Positions 22,825 to 35,929 of a stretch of 64,000 nucleotides of DNA are shown piece after piece; the stretch's first letter is position 1, and every line of letters starts with the position of its first letter. Location of the stretch: assembly GCA_015680685.1 (NCBI GenBank), contig MNCI01007684.1, positions 242,697 to 306,696 on the forward strand, given 5' to 3'. The notes beneath the pieces were generated by a model that searched no databases, was not told the origin of the DNA, and saw only the letters and a list, made by a program, of their open reading frames with translations. Source of the stretch: Gnetum montanum. Lineage: Eukaryota; Streptophyta; Gnetopsida; Gnetales; Gnetaceae. The translations under genes were made by a program, and so were the position numbers.

Positions 22825-24679
22825 TGAAACACCATAAAATTTTAGGACCCTCATGCATTAGCAAGGTCTTTGAATTTAGGCAAATACTTCCACAAGTGTA
22901 ATGTCATGATAGTTCGGTAGGAAAATGTAGGCACTAAGGTTGGACTATCTAGTCCAGGAAGTTTTCTATCTCCAGAGCTGACAGACCCGATGGACTCTCT
23001 GGCCTACCTAACTAGACAATTGACCCGACTGACAGTCTACTCAGAAACTATGCTAGGAGCTGCCAAAATTGTTTGGGATGAGCAAAACAGTTACGAAAGT
23101 TTTCTAGTGAAGAAGTTTGCTATACTACGCTATGCTGTGCAGCGTAGCAAACATCGAAAGAAGACTACTCAAGAATCCAAGTGTGAATTGACAAACTGAT
23201 TGCAAAGAAGTTAGGATTTAGTCAATGCAAGGTGCTATATTATGCTACATTATGTAGCATAGCACAACATAGCAAAGGTAGAGTAGAAAGACCCATCTTG
23301 CTGAGTGATTCCAATAAGAAAACTGCACTTTGATAAGACTTCGGCCTCCAAAACTCCCTACCCCACTTAATTATCAGGCCTTGAGCAAAGTTTCTTACTA
23401 GAAAATGGAAAATTAAACAAGGAAGCATGATATGCTAGCTACTACACTATGCTATGCTACATAGCATAGCACAATGTAGCAACAATGCAAAAGCTAAAAA
23501 AGTGTTTCAAATGTGAGTTCAGCAAATCCAAAGGCTTCCCGACATAAAGGATAAAATTTGCAGCTACTTACGCTACACTAATGTATTCAACAGCGTGAGT
23601 AGTGCAACATTGGCATAGAAGCATCAAGACATCTCCAAGTAGCTCTAGAACTTGTTGACAAAAATCTTCCTCACTCCTGCATCTCCTTGGTGGAATCAGC
23701 AATTTTACTTCATTTTGCATACCCCTAGTTAGCTCCCAAAACAATTTTTCCTATGCTTGACCCTACTTGTAAGGGAAGGGAAGATGGAGTCTCAGAGCAT
23801 AAGCTCCATTTTTTCTTGCATTATTCGCACACTGGATCTTGGCACATGTAGTTCAGGCAGTATGGTCACAGTGTAACCAAGTTCACATCCAGCTTCACAT
23901 ATCTACACGGTACAGGCATGTTAACACCTTGTGGGGTCCAAGACATGTGGCATCTAGACCACATTTCTCTCCTTCTCTTGGCCCTATAAATTCCCTACTA
24001 AAAAATGCTCAAAGTGTTAGTTTTTTTTTTTACATTGGCAAGAGCAGTTGGCTTGTTGGCTTTTCGCATTGGCTGGTTGGCTTCTTCACTAGCTTTCTTG
24101 CATTGGTTGTTTGGCTTTCTAGTTGGCTTCTTGGTGTAGTTGGCTTTTAAGTTGGCTTTTAGAAGGCATAGTTGGCATTTTTCTTGAGCATTCTAGTTAC
24201 TTTTGAGTTTCCTGGTTGGCTCCAAACATCCCTTTGTGAGTCAAGCATTTTGGCATCTTAGCAAACAGAGCAGCAAGCAAAAGACCTATGAATATATTGT
24301 TTGGTGTAAGTGGTGTCTCTCAAGTGTTGCCTAACCTATTGTACACTTTTCAACAAGGCAAAGGATCAAATCTGCAACCTTTGGGATGGTGCACTTTCTC
24401 ACCCAAACTTAACTTGTTATTTCCTTACTATAATCGTTTTTTTGCACCATTGTCACTCTTTTGCATTTATTGATCATTAATCTACTCCCCGTGTATCGCT
24501 TCCAAAAAAAAACGTTCACGTAAGGTTAAGATACACCGATTAAGTTCCTGTTTGATCGACCAAATTGTTCAAGGCACCTCGCTTTTGTTTCTCTCCAGCA
24601 TGGCCTTGGCACAAATTTGTGGTTAAACTATTTACCCAACAACCCCTCGGTATTCCAACCATCGATGTTTTTAGTCGCA
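22825..24679 (+). repeat. 3' LTR of Tat element
   Basis: Starts TGAAACACCATAAAATTTT and ends TCGCA. Homologous to 6012-7959, with palindromic clusters at 23110-23150, 23225-23275 and 23435-23480, a TATA box at 23995-24002 and the TTGGCT-rich tract at about 24045-24180. A ~110-bp block of the 5' LTR is missing here. Confidence 0.9.
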
Positions 24680-26945
24680 ACCTTAGGCACACTCCCACAA
24701 CTAAGTTGAGAGCTCCATGATCAAATAAGTTCAAGAAGCATGAAAATTGAAGCTACAAGTGTGGAGTTATGAGGTTTGAATTTGGAAGGTTAGAGCTTAA
24801 ATTGTAGAAGAAAAATGGTAAAATCTCCCTTGGCTCAAATGTGAAAAATGATGAAAATTCTGCTAAGTATCTATGTATATATAGATTTTATGGGCTCTGA
24901 TATCGAAGGCAAAAAATTCACATTTTTTGATAATATTTAAGGATAAAAATGGATCATTTGAAATTTCTGGAAGATATAAATCATATTCAAAGGGTCTCAC
25001 GCTATGGGTGATGCATATTTTTTGAGAATTTTGCATAGAAAGTTTATAAAGAAGGAATCTCAAGCTATGAAATTTCATGAAGTGTTAATAAGATGGATGA
25101 GATGGATAATGAATTCATGTTATTGCAACGAATAGTTTACATCATAAGGAAAGTTTTTATTAATGTTTATTGATGTTGGAAGGCTCAAGATGATGTGAAA
25201 TTGCTTGGTAGGTATTAGAGACAATAACTATACAAGTGGATCCTTCCCAAACTAGGTCCCAACCCTTAATGCCCTTGTATAACCACATCTAAAAGTATCC
25301 ATAGGCACCCAAGGCATTGAATGTAACACATACCTATTTGGAAAAACACACATGTTAGTACCACTAACTTGGAAAAATTACACTATGTTACAGAAATTCA
25401 CAAATTATGATTATTCATACAGTGAGATGAAATGGACCTAGAAGGGATTGTAGAAATTGGGATGTGAGGTATCTTACCATAGGCATAATGGATTCTTTTG
25501 TTTTATTGGTGGTTAAAGGAATCATTAGAATTTCTGTCCAAGATTCAAAGTAGGTTTAGATCACATTCTAGTGACATCGCATTGCCTCATCTCTTGGAAT
25601 TACAACTATAAAACTACCACTATTACAAGGAGTATTGTCACTTGGCATATTGTCCAAGGGAGGATTTTATTCATTACACTTATTATTTTCTAAAATTCTT
25701 GAGAAGCTGCCTACCTACAAGTATGGGTAACATGTCTTTCTAGTGGGAACCTTTGAAATTTATTCTATGCATGAGTTTTATTTTTATCTGTGTCAACCTT
25801 ACTAGAGAACTACTTTTAGGCATGGGTAACATGTCTTTCTAGTGACATTGTATGGTAGCACTAATTTTACTCTGACTCCCATTTTTTGTTAGATCTACAA
25901 GAATATAATATGACCTAAGCAACAGAATAAAACTAATAGAAGTAATCCAAGAGAGTCCACAAATCCCCTTGATGTCACACCCTTTACATTCCCACTTAGT
26001 TCTTTACTTTTCAACCTAAGCATAATGATCATGAGTTTATTCGTAGTTGTATGATGATAAGAATATCATTATGGCCATGGTAAGAACTTCTTATTAATGG
26101 AATGAATGGATGAATGTTGTAGTCTCACTATTCAAATAATTAGTCCCTTGTGTCTTGATAACATAGAGAAATATTCACCTTATTAGACTACATATTGTCT
26201 TATTCTTAATGTGTTTTATTAATAATTAAAATTATTTACAAAGGTTATGAAAAAAAATTATGAAAGAGATAATAAGAATTGGCCAAAGATGTAAATAATG
26301 AAAAATGTCAAAGAATAAAAAATCATTAAAGAATCAAAAAATGTAAAATAATATTGAAAATTTAAGAAATGTAAATGTATAAAAGAATGAGAAAATATTG
26401 AACAATGTAAAAAGTATAAATAGATGGAAAAAATTGTTTCAAAAAATGTGAAAAGATGTATCAAGAAATTAGAAATCAAAAATAATTATAAAACAAAAAA
26501 TTAAAGCACTTATTAATTTTGAAATCAAAATAAGGTGTCTCCCCCATGATTGAACTCATGGTGAGTGTTCAAAAAATGCTTCCTAGATCTCCTAGATCAT
26601 ACACTCTAGCTAGTTCACATACCATTCTTAATGATTTAACTTTTTGGTTATCATCCCAAGTAATTTTGATGATAATGGAATCATGATCACTAAGTTTTTG
26701 TTTTCTTATCCTAGTGATGTATGATTATTATTTGATATTTTCAATTTTGGGCTCTCACTTGGAGTCATCGTCTTACAGTGGGAACCAATAAGTGGATCAT
26801 CTTGTTCCATGCATATTCTGGACAAATTAACATTCTTAGTTGTTGCCCATAAGATGTCTATTGGTTTTTTGGCTTTTTCTCTCTCTTGTGTGCACACTTA
26901 TTTTTCACACTTGTTATGGATTAGTGTAATGATTGTGTTAACATT
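24680..26945 (-). other. Post-protease spacer of outer Athila-like element
   Basis: Non-coding AT-rich DNA. CTAGAAAGACATGTTACCCATGC and related phrases (about 25725 and 25825, minus strand) recur at about 39430 on the plus strand, where they follow integrase. RT, RNase H and integrase are therefore missing between protease and spacer. The 26240-26470 part is a simple A/T/G-rich run. Confidence 0.55.
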
Positions 26946-26949
26946 CTAA

Positions 26950-27420
26950 AGTGTTAGTCCACAATTACACCCTTTGCTCTTAGTAGTAGTGCATGGAATT
27001 TGCGACATGTGTATGGATTCATGCTTTTCTTTCTTGGAGATTTCAATAGATAGATCTCTCATACTTAGCTTAGAATCAATTATGCTAAGCCATGCTCTTC
27101 GCATGATAATTGAAAATTCCTTGTCTTCATTTTTCACGTCAATCATAAGAAAGTCTATTGGATAGAACCACCCATTGACAATGGTCACTACATTGTCTAC
27201 CTATTCTAAAGAAATGGTGACAGATTGATCTACAAGATCTAAATGGATGTTGTACTTCTTTAATAATGGTAAATTCCATGCCTTGTATGTTTCTTAAGAG
27301 ATCAAATTTACCCTAGAACCTAAGTCTAGTATAGCCTTGCATGGAAGATTTCTAGCTACTCATAAATAAATCAAAGGAGCCCATGAATCAATTCTTTTAT
27401 TAGGGAGTGATCCTACCTTT
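26950..27420 (-). pseudogene. Outer element aspartic protease
   Basis: Minus-strand translation gives ARNLPCKAILDLGSRVNLIS, then LVDQSVTISLE, VVTIVNGWFYPIDFLMIDV and FSIIMRRAWLSIID, in the order of an Athila protease. The catalytic Asp remains but DSGSS reads DLGSR. The following DLSIEIS matches DLSLEIS in the plus-strand element. Stops interrupt the frame. Confidence 0.75.
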
Positions 27421-27429
27421 ATCCAGTAT

Positions 27430-29960
27430 ATGAATATTTCTATTAGCATGATAGCCTACCTATCTATATTTTATGAAGACAAAATATTGTTATTGGTAAG
27501 TGAAACTATTATAGGAGAAGCTTGTCTTGATGAGGTCCTAATTCTACCAGCCTATTCTGGACTTGTGCTAAAGAAAGGATGTTTCTTTATTTGGCCCTTA
27601 GTGTTGCTAGTAAGATCCTTTATCTATATGTTCACTACCCTTGTAGCTCTTCTCTATTGTAGTTGTGATGGAAATTCCCATTACATAGTGGGTGGTGGCA
27701 CTGATGGCAAGAAATGAGTTAGAGTTGATGAATCAACTACTTGTGGATGCATGTGCAAGTTTGAATATGTTCTTGGTGGCATTGGTCTATGGTTCTCAGG
27801 TGGGTTGTATTTTCAAGTTTGGACAGCAACATTACCTAGAAAGATTGGATGTTGTAGGAGATATCCATATGGATCTAGTTATTTGTATGGATATTATTGG
27901 CTAGTGGTGGCATGGTCCACAATTGGGGTTGTTGCCACTATTGATGGTACTACTCATGTGGCTATCGATAGGCTTTACTAGGATAGTACATTGGTTGGAA
28001 GTTCTACCTATATTTATCTTGAGGATAAAATAATCTTCTAGCCATTTGTTTCTTAAAATTTTTTGGATTAAGTGCATATGCCCCTATTTCCTATAAATGT
28101 GTCATGATTGGAAAACATCCCTTGTGATGTTCATACTAACACACAACACATCCTTTCTCATCAATAGATCTTGTGTCTAAACACTTTGCCATAGAAGCCA
28201 CTTTGCCCTTTTGTCTAAAATCCTTCTTCTTTTTCTTCTCCTTGCCTTTTTCAAAGGCTTGCTCTATTCTTTCCTTCATAATTTTCAATGTTGTTGCATT
28301 TTTTTCATCAACAAAGTCCCACATTTTTTCTACATTTTTTGTAATATCAATTCTATATTTTTGAATTGGTAGAGTCTTCTTTTGAATTGCCTATTCCAAG
28401 GTTTCCTCTTCTTGGGTATCACAAACTCATGCATCTCTCTTCCTACTATATGAATCTTTGTTATACTCTTCTATTGATTCTCTCTTTCTTAGGTCACATT
28501 CTTCCTTCACTACTTGGTCAATTAGTCTCTATATTCGATGGGTAATCATCTTAGATAATCTACCTTGGGCATAAATCCAAAGGATCTCTCTAGTCTTGTT
28601 TCATAACCCATCTACAATGTGCCTTAGTTGTTCTTGTTGTGAGAAGCCATGGCCCAAGAATTTGTGTAGTAGTGAATAGTATCTACCCATCACTACATCA
28701 AGGGTTTCATGAGTCCCTTGCATCCTCCCTTGGATTTATTTCCTTAAGTTAGACACCTATGAGTAGGTTTGGTACTTGTCATTGAAGATCTCTAGCATGG
28801 TACTTCATCTTTTAATGTGTTCAAGTTTGAGTAATTGGTACTAGCTCTCTACCTCTTCAACAAGTGTTCTTGGAAACAACTTAAACTTCTACTTTCAATG
28901 TTCTATAGGGTGTAGGCATTCTGGAAAGCTTAGAAGTAAGCATCCTCAAATCTTTGCATGTTATTCATATTAAGCCATTTGATATGGTTATCCCTCATGT
29001 GCCTAGTTGGAATGTAAAAAGCTTCTTGGATGTTAATCATACTTCAAGTTTCCATTAAGGGTTCATCATATGATCAAGTTCATGCGCTCTATTGTAGTGG
29101 TACCCACTTTTATGCTCATCCCTTTCACAATCCTCTCTTCAATCCATTCATATTATTTACTCATAACCTTCATCTTCATCATCTAAATATCTTGGATGAT
29201 AGCCATGGTGATCATGAGTCTTTCCCTCCTTCCTGTCATGATCTCAGTACCTTAGCCTTATTGTGTCAAAGTCCACTGATGATCATGAGGATGAGGACAA
29301 GATAGTAGGATAATAGTGCTAGCTTGTCCTCATTTCATGACTTTCATATTCTTCTTTGTAGGAGCTGGCAGAAACTCTTGGCCTCAAGTTTCACTTATGC
29401 CTTGAGTCAATAGCCCTCCTCTTAGGTGTCTCTACTAGGTTGGAATGTAGTTGAACTTTTACAGGTTCCTCAAGTCTGATGAAAGGTATTTTTGAAGGCT
29501 CTTCATGATTCTGGTGGAGTTGTTCTCTAATGAATGCATTAGCATCAAGTTCCTCCAAAACAATAGAAGTGTTGATTTGATTCCCTTTGTTGTCTACATG
29601 CTTGATTTCCATAATAGCATCTTTCTTCATCTACTCCTCTGTGGATTCATAGGGTCTTGTCATGTGATGAGACACATGGTGCCCTTCATGGAATTGGTCC
29701 AAATGCATTTTCCTTAAGGCGGTTTGAAGCATGATAGGTGCTTCATGTTTTGGAGGTAGGACTATGTTGCATTGCATGTCTCTCCACCTCATTTTTCTAT
29801 CCTAATGGAAGATGAAAGTAAAATCTAGATGATAAGGATTAGTGTGAGCATAAGTAATTCTTATTTGCATTAGCATCCACCATTTTTCTTCATTGCCAAT
29901 TTTTTCATTGCCCCTTCTTATCTCTTTGGTAAGTGATGATGTATCCTTATTTAAAGCCAT
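27430..29960 (-). pseudogene. gag: Outer element gag, decayed
   Basis: ATG at 29958-29960 (minus) opens MALNKDTSSLTKEIRRG about 125 bases inside the primer binding site. The body is broken into many frames. Pieces such as VEELDANAFIREQL-like and EQAFEKGKEKKKKKDFRQKG, followed by CVVC and H-C pairs near 28140, look like the basic linker and zinc-binding tail of gag. The N-terminal piece at 29391-29630 is open for 79 codons. Assignment rests on position and composition more than on a clear domain. Confidence 0.55.
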
Positions 29961-30086
29961 GTTGTGGTTTAAGATGTTTGTTTAAGTGTGCTTATTTTTA
30001 GAGTTATTGGAAAATTATGGATTTTAACTTTGAGTTCTTGATATAATGAACTTTGTGAAATTAATTACTCAACATACATTAACTTT

Positions 30087-30104
30087 TCCCCAACAATGGC
30101 ACCA
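30087..30104 (-). promoter_or_regulatory. Primer binding site, tRNA-Asp type
   Basis: On the minus strand TGGTGCCATTGTTGGGGA lies four bases inside the 5' LTR. It differs from the usual Athila site TGGCGCCGTTGCCGGGGA at four positions, all C-to-T or G-to-A changes. Confidence 0.75.
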
Positions 30105-30108
30105 ATGA

Positions 30109-30974
30109 TGAGTGGTGGAGCAATCCAACACCCAATCATACAAGTCACAAGTGTTTCATGTGTGACTAGATCATAATCCATGGACAAGGTAATGTTATTA
30201 TGCCAGTAATTAGTTTTAGTTCAAGACTATTGTCTTCCCACATGGAGCTAGTGAAGTCTACATGTGTGGTTTATCTCATTATGAGGTATAAGATCTATTG
30301 ATGCTGTTTGGCTATCTGGCTCCTAGTGAACATGGTGGAGTAAAAAGAGTTTTGAATTCTAAGTCTAAATAAAATAGTAAAAAAAATATATTCTATCCTA
30401 AGGTGATGAGTATTTGGTCCTAAACTTCCATACACACCTTAGGTTTTGTGTAACTACTACTAGGATTACCAAGTACTTCGCTAGTAACCAAACCAAGTGA
30501 CAACACTACTGGGTTATCAAGCAATTACACTTAAGTGCTTGAGATCAATCGTACTCATCTTGCTTAACAAAAATAATGGTAAAGTGCATGGAAAAGTAAA
30601 CATTAACTAGAAAAACAATATACATTATTCTAAGTAAAATAGTAAACTAGGAGAATGCTCCAATAGTATGAAATAGTTTGATCTTTATTGCCGATCACAC
30701 TTGTGCCCAACTACAAAGACTCCGTACAATACATCACACTACACTGCAAGCATTCACACTTTTAAGTGCTAAAGACTAACTCATGAAAACAAACTACAAG
30801 AGTTATGCTACTATTGAATGAAAAATTATTGCAAATTCATGCACCTAAGTGGTGTATTTATAGACTGACATGCATCTTGCAATATAGCATATACGATAAT
30901 GTAGCTAGAGCTAGGATATTGGAGCTAAGATATTGTACATCCAATATCATAGTCTATCAAATTTTGATTTATCA
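30109..30974 (-). repeat. 5' LTR of outer Athila-like element
   Basis: Homologous to 2686-3548; on the minus strand it begins TGATAAATCAAAATTT and ends CCACTCA. It also shares phrases with the 3' LTR at 43751 (CTTGATAACxxAGTAGTGTT), so all three belong to related families. Confidence 0.9.
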
Positions 30975-33900
30975 GTAACTCAAGACATCATTATATTTGC
31001 CTATGATTCTTGTAAAGTATCATTTTTTTTTTGTTATAACACCACCAAAATTTAAACTAATGAATAGATACCAAATTTTTAAAATAATTCTCCAATTATG
31101 AATTAGTAAAGTTGCCCAAATAGATATCCTAAATATGAATTGAAAATTATAGTTCTAAATAATACATTGGATATTCTTCAAGTTGAGGTCCCACATGTCC
31201 ATCACCATGGTTGAAAAAAATTATGATGAGCCTTTAGATGTATAAAATAAAACATTCATCGATGAGCATATAGGTTGAATGACTTAGTTGTACTATGGAA
31301 GAGGATTATATCTCTTTGAATAAATATGGAACTATCGATAGGAACATATCTCTTAACCCCCTTAAGGAGTGAATCTTAAGAGGCACCTTAGTGGTGTTGG
31401 TCATGTGGGTTGGCCTTATCCCTCATATGAAAAGAATAAATGAAAGCCATAAAATCTTCAAATATTTTAAGTTGAAGTATCCAAATATTGAGCTTATTCC
31501 AGAGGAAGAGGTTTTTAAGAAATGCAGTGGACAAGCTTAAGGTGGAACCGTTGCTTGAGGAAGACCCACACAGAAGAATGTTGCACAAGCTAAACTATGA
31601 ACTTTATTAGGTGTTTTCTTTTTCATATTTTTAGAAGCTCTTCATGTTAATTTTTAATGGAATCCTAGTGCTTTTCTTTTTTAAAGGGAAAATCTAGGTT
31701 AGTTAGACTCTGTTTATAGGGTAGTCGCCACAAACCAAAATACGTAGTCCCCTGCAAACCAAAATAGTGCTGAGAGCAAAACATAAGAGAAATTAGGACT
31801 ACCATAATGCTAAAACAAAAAAGGATAGTCAAACATACGAAACACCCATCAAAAGATGGTAGGAGTCTTATGGTATTCAAACATACAAAACACCCATCAG
31901 AAGATGGGAGTAGTCTTATGATATTCATGTCCAACAAATTGAAACTGATATAGTGGTAATGAAGTAGCATTTTAACTTAAAATGCATGCAACCAAAGTTC
32001 CCCAAGAACTTGAAGCTCTAGAAAGCAATCCATTTTACTTGTTAAATTATTAAACACTAGTAACAACTAATAAAATGTGTTTTGGAAAGCAAGAATAATC
32101 CTTAGTGTCTGTTGAACTGAATTTAGGAGTAGAAGCTTTCCACATAGGATGAGATTTTCTGAATGGTAGCTTGTCAACATTTTTCTTATTCTGTTGGATT
32201 CCTACATTTAAAAGAAAATTATACATTGACCGAAGTATCCTTATATTAGAATTACTAGGGATATTTGGCTATTTCATATCATACAATACCATGTTGAAGA
32301 AATGCCCTTAAAATTGCTTACATATTATTAGTTAGTAGCTATTACTTGTAGTTGTTGCCAAATAGACCTTGGAATAGAAGAGTTTTTAGCATCCAGACAC
32401 GCTAAATTTGAATTAACTTATGCATAGTTTTCAATTTTGAATTCTCAAGCAATGAACATTCTATTTGTTTTATAAGTGAAAAGCTAGATTTTGAATTCTT
32501 GTTATAACAAAGTGTAATAATTTTGTGAATCATGTTTAAATAAATATAAATATTAGGATAAGGTAATAATGAAATAATGCAAAATGTTACAAGTTGTAAG
32601 AAAAGGCAAACTTGTGAGGAATTTGTCTGATACTACCCATTATTATTTATAATGATGACTTTCTTACTTTGTATATTTATGATTTTAAAAGTATAAACTC
32701 CAAGTTGTTTATTCTCCTTGATAGAGGCAAATGTTTTTTGTGCATTTCATTTATTTTGTTTTTTCTTAGTAGAAGGAACATTCTTTATATGTTTATATTA
32801 ACTTTCTATAGAGAAAGGATCTTTGTAAGCAACGAGATGAGTTTGAATAGAGGAAAAAAAGTTTTGATGGATACCACTACTAATCATAAAAATGTTTATC
32901 TCAAGCCTTCCATCACATCTAAAAGCCCTCAAGAAGGCTTCATCTCTTGTTCAACAAGACTTTAGTGTAATTCATACAAAAAGAATGAAATAATGTCAAC
33001 TTGTAGAGCTACTTCCAACCCCTCATTATATTCTGTATTCTCAAATTTTAGCACAAAAAGAAGCTTTGAGGAGCATATTGACCTTGAAGTTATAGGGGGT
33101 ATAAAAGATGCTCAAGCTTTTGCTCATGAACAAGCTAACAAAGAAGTAGGTGTGTAAATTTATTTATAAATAATTTCTTATGCTGATTATTTTAGATTTT
33201 GTAAATTGATGAGTTCTATTCTCTTGAGATTGCCTAGTTCTAGGTGGTGTTATGGAAATAGATGAAGTTAAAATCGATGATGACATTGTTGATGAAGACA
33301 TGGCTACTCAAAGTAGAAGGAAAAGGTGAAAAAAGATGCAAAGCAAAGAACACATTGATGCATGTGGGATTTATCAAGTTCATCCTCTCTCTATCACATT
33401 TAACATATTTGACAATGAGTCCTTCAATGTCTGAAAACCTATCAAGTTGGTTACCTTCAAGTTTAAGTACATTGTAAAACTTCATGTTGTTAATGTGGGA
33501 ATTGATGGCTCTACTATAGACCTTGAAGAAAATTTTCTAATAAATGTGTTTCCAAATGATCCTAGTCTGGAACTTCTTAATGAGATGATATATTACATAT
33601 TAATTATTTTTGAGACCTACAGTCTAGAAAATAGCATCTTGTGTGGAGATTTTTTGTTTCATTTGGATGTTGCAACAAGCTTATTTTTCCTGATCATGGT
33701 ATTTACAATCATAGTAGATAGCTAAATATTATATAGATGCTAATTTTATGTATGATGAAGGGAAAACACAAAGACCATTTAAATGGGTGTAGCACTTAAC
33801 ATGCATTGATTTTTTTACCAAAACATCCTTTGCTTCTTACTAATATGTCAAGACCTGATAAGTTAGAAAATGGATTTTTCACATCAGGCTTAGCTATGTA

Positions 33901-34800
33901 TAGATAGAAACATCACGTAAGCATAATTTTAGATTGAATTCAAACTTGCAAGAAGGCTTAGCAAGCTCTTAAGTGAGTCACCTTTGCTATGATCACTTAT
34001 ATTATCATCATTTACAAGATTATGTGACATTTGTCTTTCATCACCAAAATAAATTGTGGATATATCTATGATTTTTTTATTCCAAGCTATTTAATTATCC
34101 TTGCAAATATAAAAATATATTTCTGAGATATTACTTAATGAAGTGGTGCAATGTAAGACCTTGCCAATCTAAAAATCTATTTTTAAAATATTAGCCAAGG
34201 TAGACAAAAAATTCCAAACTACTCTTAGAATTGATGAAGAGTCTAAAGAGCAAGCTAGTGGTTGTGACCAAAGGAGGATGAAAGAAGCTAAATGTGCCCA
34301 TCATAGGATAAGGAAAAAGTTGTTGTCATTGAAGGAGTTGTAGAATCTAAGACAGATGATAATGGTGGGTGTGACTTCTACCAATATGAACATCCTAAGG
34401 AATTTTTCCCTATTCTATCACTTATAAGAGTCTAGGGTGTACATGCTAAATCATATATTAGTAAGAAGGCAAGCACCTAGGAGGTTACCTTATCCTCAAG
34501 GCAATTATAGGTAGTTCCACCAACAATAAGCCTACTAGCCGAATGGAGCTCCACCCCAACCTCATGAGTAATGCTAGCAGTGGCAACACCCATAGTCTTG
34601 GGGGATGTCACCACCAAGGTAGCAATACCCTTACTAGTATCCAGATCCATATGGGTAGTATGTTCAACAACCAATTTCTCTATGTGACTCTTTCAATCAC
34701 ACATCTTTCCAACACCACTACTACCCTCTTGAATACTATATAGCTCAATCTCCAAAATGGGAATTTCCATTTCCATTTTATCCTTCTCATCCTTCTAGAC
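30975..34800. other. Unassigned AT-rich DNA
   Basis: No convincing gene. Open stretches at 32669-32965 and 33447-33725 (plus) have no recognised domain. The plus-strand phrase FEEHIDLEVIGGIKDAQAF at about 33070-33130 and a minus-strand frame at 34477-34674 look mildly protein-like and may be fragments of an unknown element. Confidence 0.45.
31829..31924. repeat. Two tandem 48-bp units
   Basis: Units start TCAAACATACGAAACACCCA at 31829 and TCAAACATACAAAACACCCA at 31877. The unit is a multiple of three and stays open on the minus strand. No function is apparent. Confidence 0.85.
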
Positions 34801-35052
34801 TTGTACCTTCACCATCAACTTAATTGCCAGTAGCTCCATTCATGTAGGGAAAAATTCCTACCTAGTAGCAGCAAAGAAACATTACAAGGGTTGTTAAATT
34901 ACAACTAGATCTCTAAGCCCTCACAAATTAAACCTTGAAAAAGACCTTTCTTCTGAACCAATAGTCCTTCTAAGCCCTCACAAACACCTACAGTTAATTA
35001 CCCTACTTCTCCCTCATCCTCTACCACATTATTTAAAAGCTCTTCAAATCAA

Positions 35053-35530
35053 ATGCCTCCCAAGGTACATATTGTCATGTTGATCCATGTGGTCACTAAT
35101 TGGATCAAGGCTAGCCATCTTCCCAAGAAAAGATCTGATCTTGGAAGTCCCCTAATTTACTTGCAAATTGTTGGGAATGAGCCTTGCAAGGCTCTTCTAA
35201 ACTCAGGCTCTAGTATGAACTTGATCTTCCATAAAAAATACAAATCATGGAAACTCCCTCCTCTCAAGAAGAGCAACATTCATCTTGAGTTGGTAGATCA
35301 ATCCATCATCATTCCCTTGGGATTGGTGGAGGACATTGTGACCACCATTTATGGGTGGTCCTATCCTACTAAATTCCTATTAATTCATGTAGACAACTAT
35401 AATATGGAGTTCCCAATCATCATGGGAATGACTTGGTTAAGCATAATGGATGTATGACTTGAAATCAAAGACCTCTCCTTAGAAATTTCCAAGGAAAATG
35501 ATTTTGAAAAGATCAAGAGGAAGAATGTTC
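35053..35530 (+). pseudogene. Athila-like protease (plus-strand element)
   Basis: A 134-codon open frame contains ALLNSGSSMNLIF where the family has the catalytic DSGSS (Asp now Asn), then LVDQSIIIPLGLVEDIV, WSYPTKFLLIHV and FPIIMGMTWLSIMD. The tail DLSLEIS matches the outer element. It is inactive because of the Asp-to-Asn change. Confidence 0.8.
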
Positions 35531-35929
35531 CATGCATTATGTGCATAGAAATTATGGAGTATGAAAAGCACATCAATCATAACATGTAGATAGTGTGTTA
35601 ATGTGAAAAAAATTCAAAGTTTCTTTCATGTAGAAACCACAAAATAGGAGGGCATCCAATGGCTGATAGCTAATCCTAATAGTAGCTCAACTCTCTACAT
35701 GGAACAAACTAAGAGCCTTGCAAGTGCATATATTGAAGGCATGGATGATATGGAGAAAATCCATCACCAACTCTTTGATGAAACTAATCATACCAATTGG
35801 GGAGAGTTGGAGATCTTGAAAAGTTTTCAACAGGAGCCCCTTAAGTTGAAATCTTTCTTGCTAAAATGGAATATATTTTTCAAAAAAATGGCAAGCTAGT
35901 TATCATCAATTCCAACCTTGCTCCTACAT

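Larger units (their letters stand above)
6012..24679 (+). mobile_element. Tat-lineage Ty3/gypsy retrotransposon with antisense gene (inner)
   Basis: Bounded by two homologous LTRs (6012-7959 and 22825-24679). Internal order: 5' leader, gag-protease, antisense spliced gene, pol (RT, RNase H, second archaeal-type RNase H, integrase), minisatellite, polypurine tract, 3' LTR. The second RNase H is the hallmark of the Tat/Ogre lineage. At about 18.7 kb it is large, as Tat and Ogre elements are. It sits in the opposite orientation inside an Athila-like element, so it is the younger of the two. All reading frames are broken. No exact 5-bp target duplication was found (left CTAGG, right ACCTT). Confidence 0.9.
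2686..30974 (-). mobile_element. Athila-like Ty3/gypsy retrotransposon (outer, interrupted)
   Basis: Two related ~865-bp LTRs (2686-3548 and 30109-30974) begin TG and end CA. The 5' LTR is the right-hand one, because a tRNA-Asp-type primer binding site sits just inside it on the minus strand. Reading leftward the order is gag, protease, a non-coding spacer, an 18.7-kb inserted Tat element, a coiled-coil 3' ORF and the 3' LTR. No reverse transcriptase, RNase H or integrase is visible: after protease the sequence passes straight into DNA resembling the post-integrase spacer of the related plus-strand element. It is therefore an internally deleted relic. The flanks (ACTAA and GTAAC) do not form a clean 5-bp duplication. 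Confidence 0.85.

Noticed and set aside
2681-30979. 5-bp target duplication of the outer element
   Set aside because: Flanks ACTAA and GTAAC do not match.
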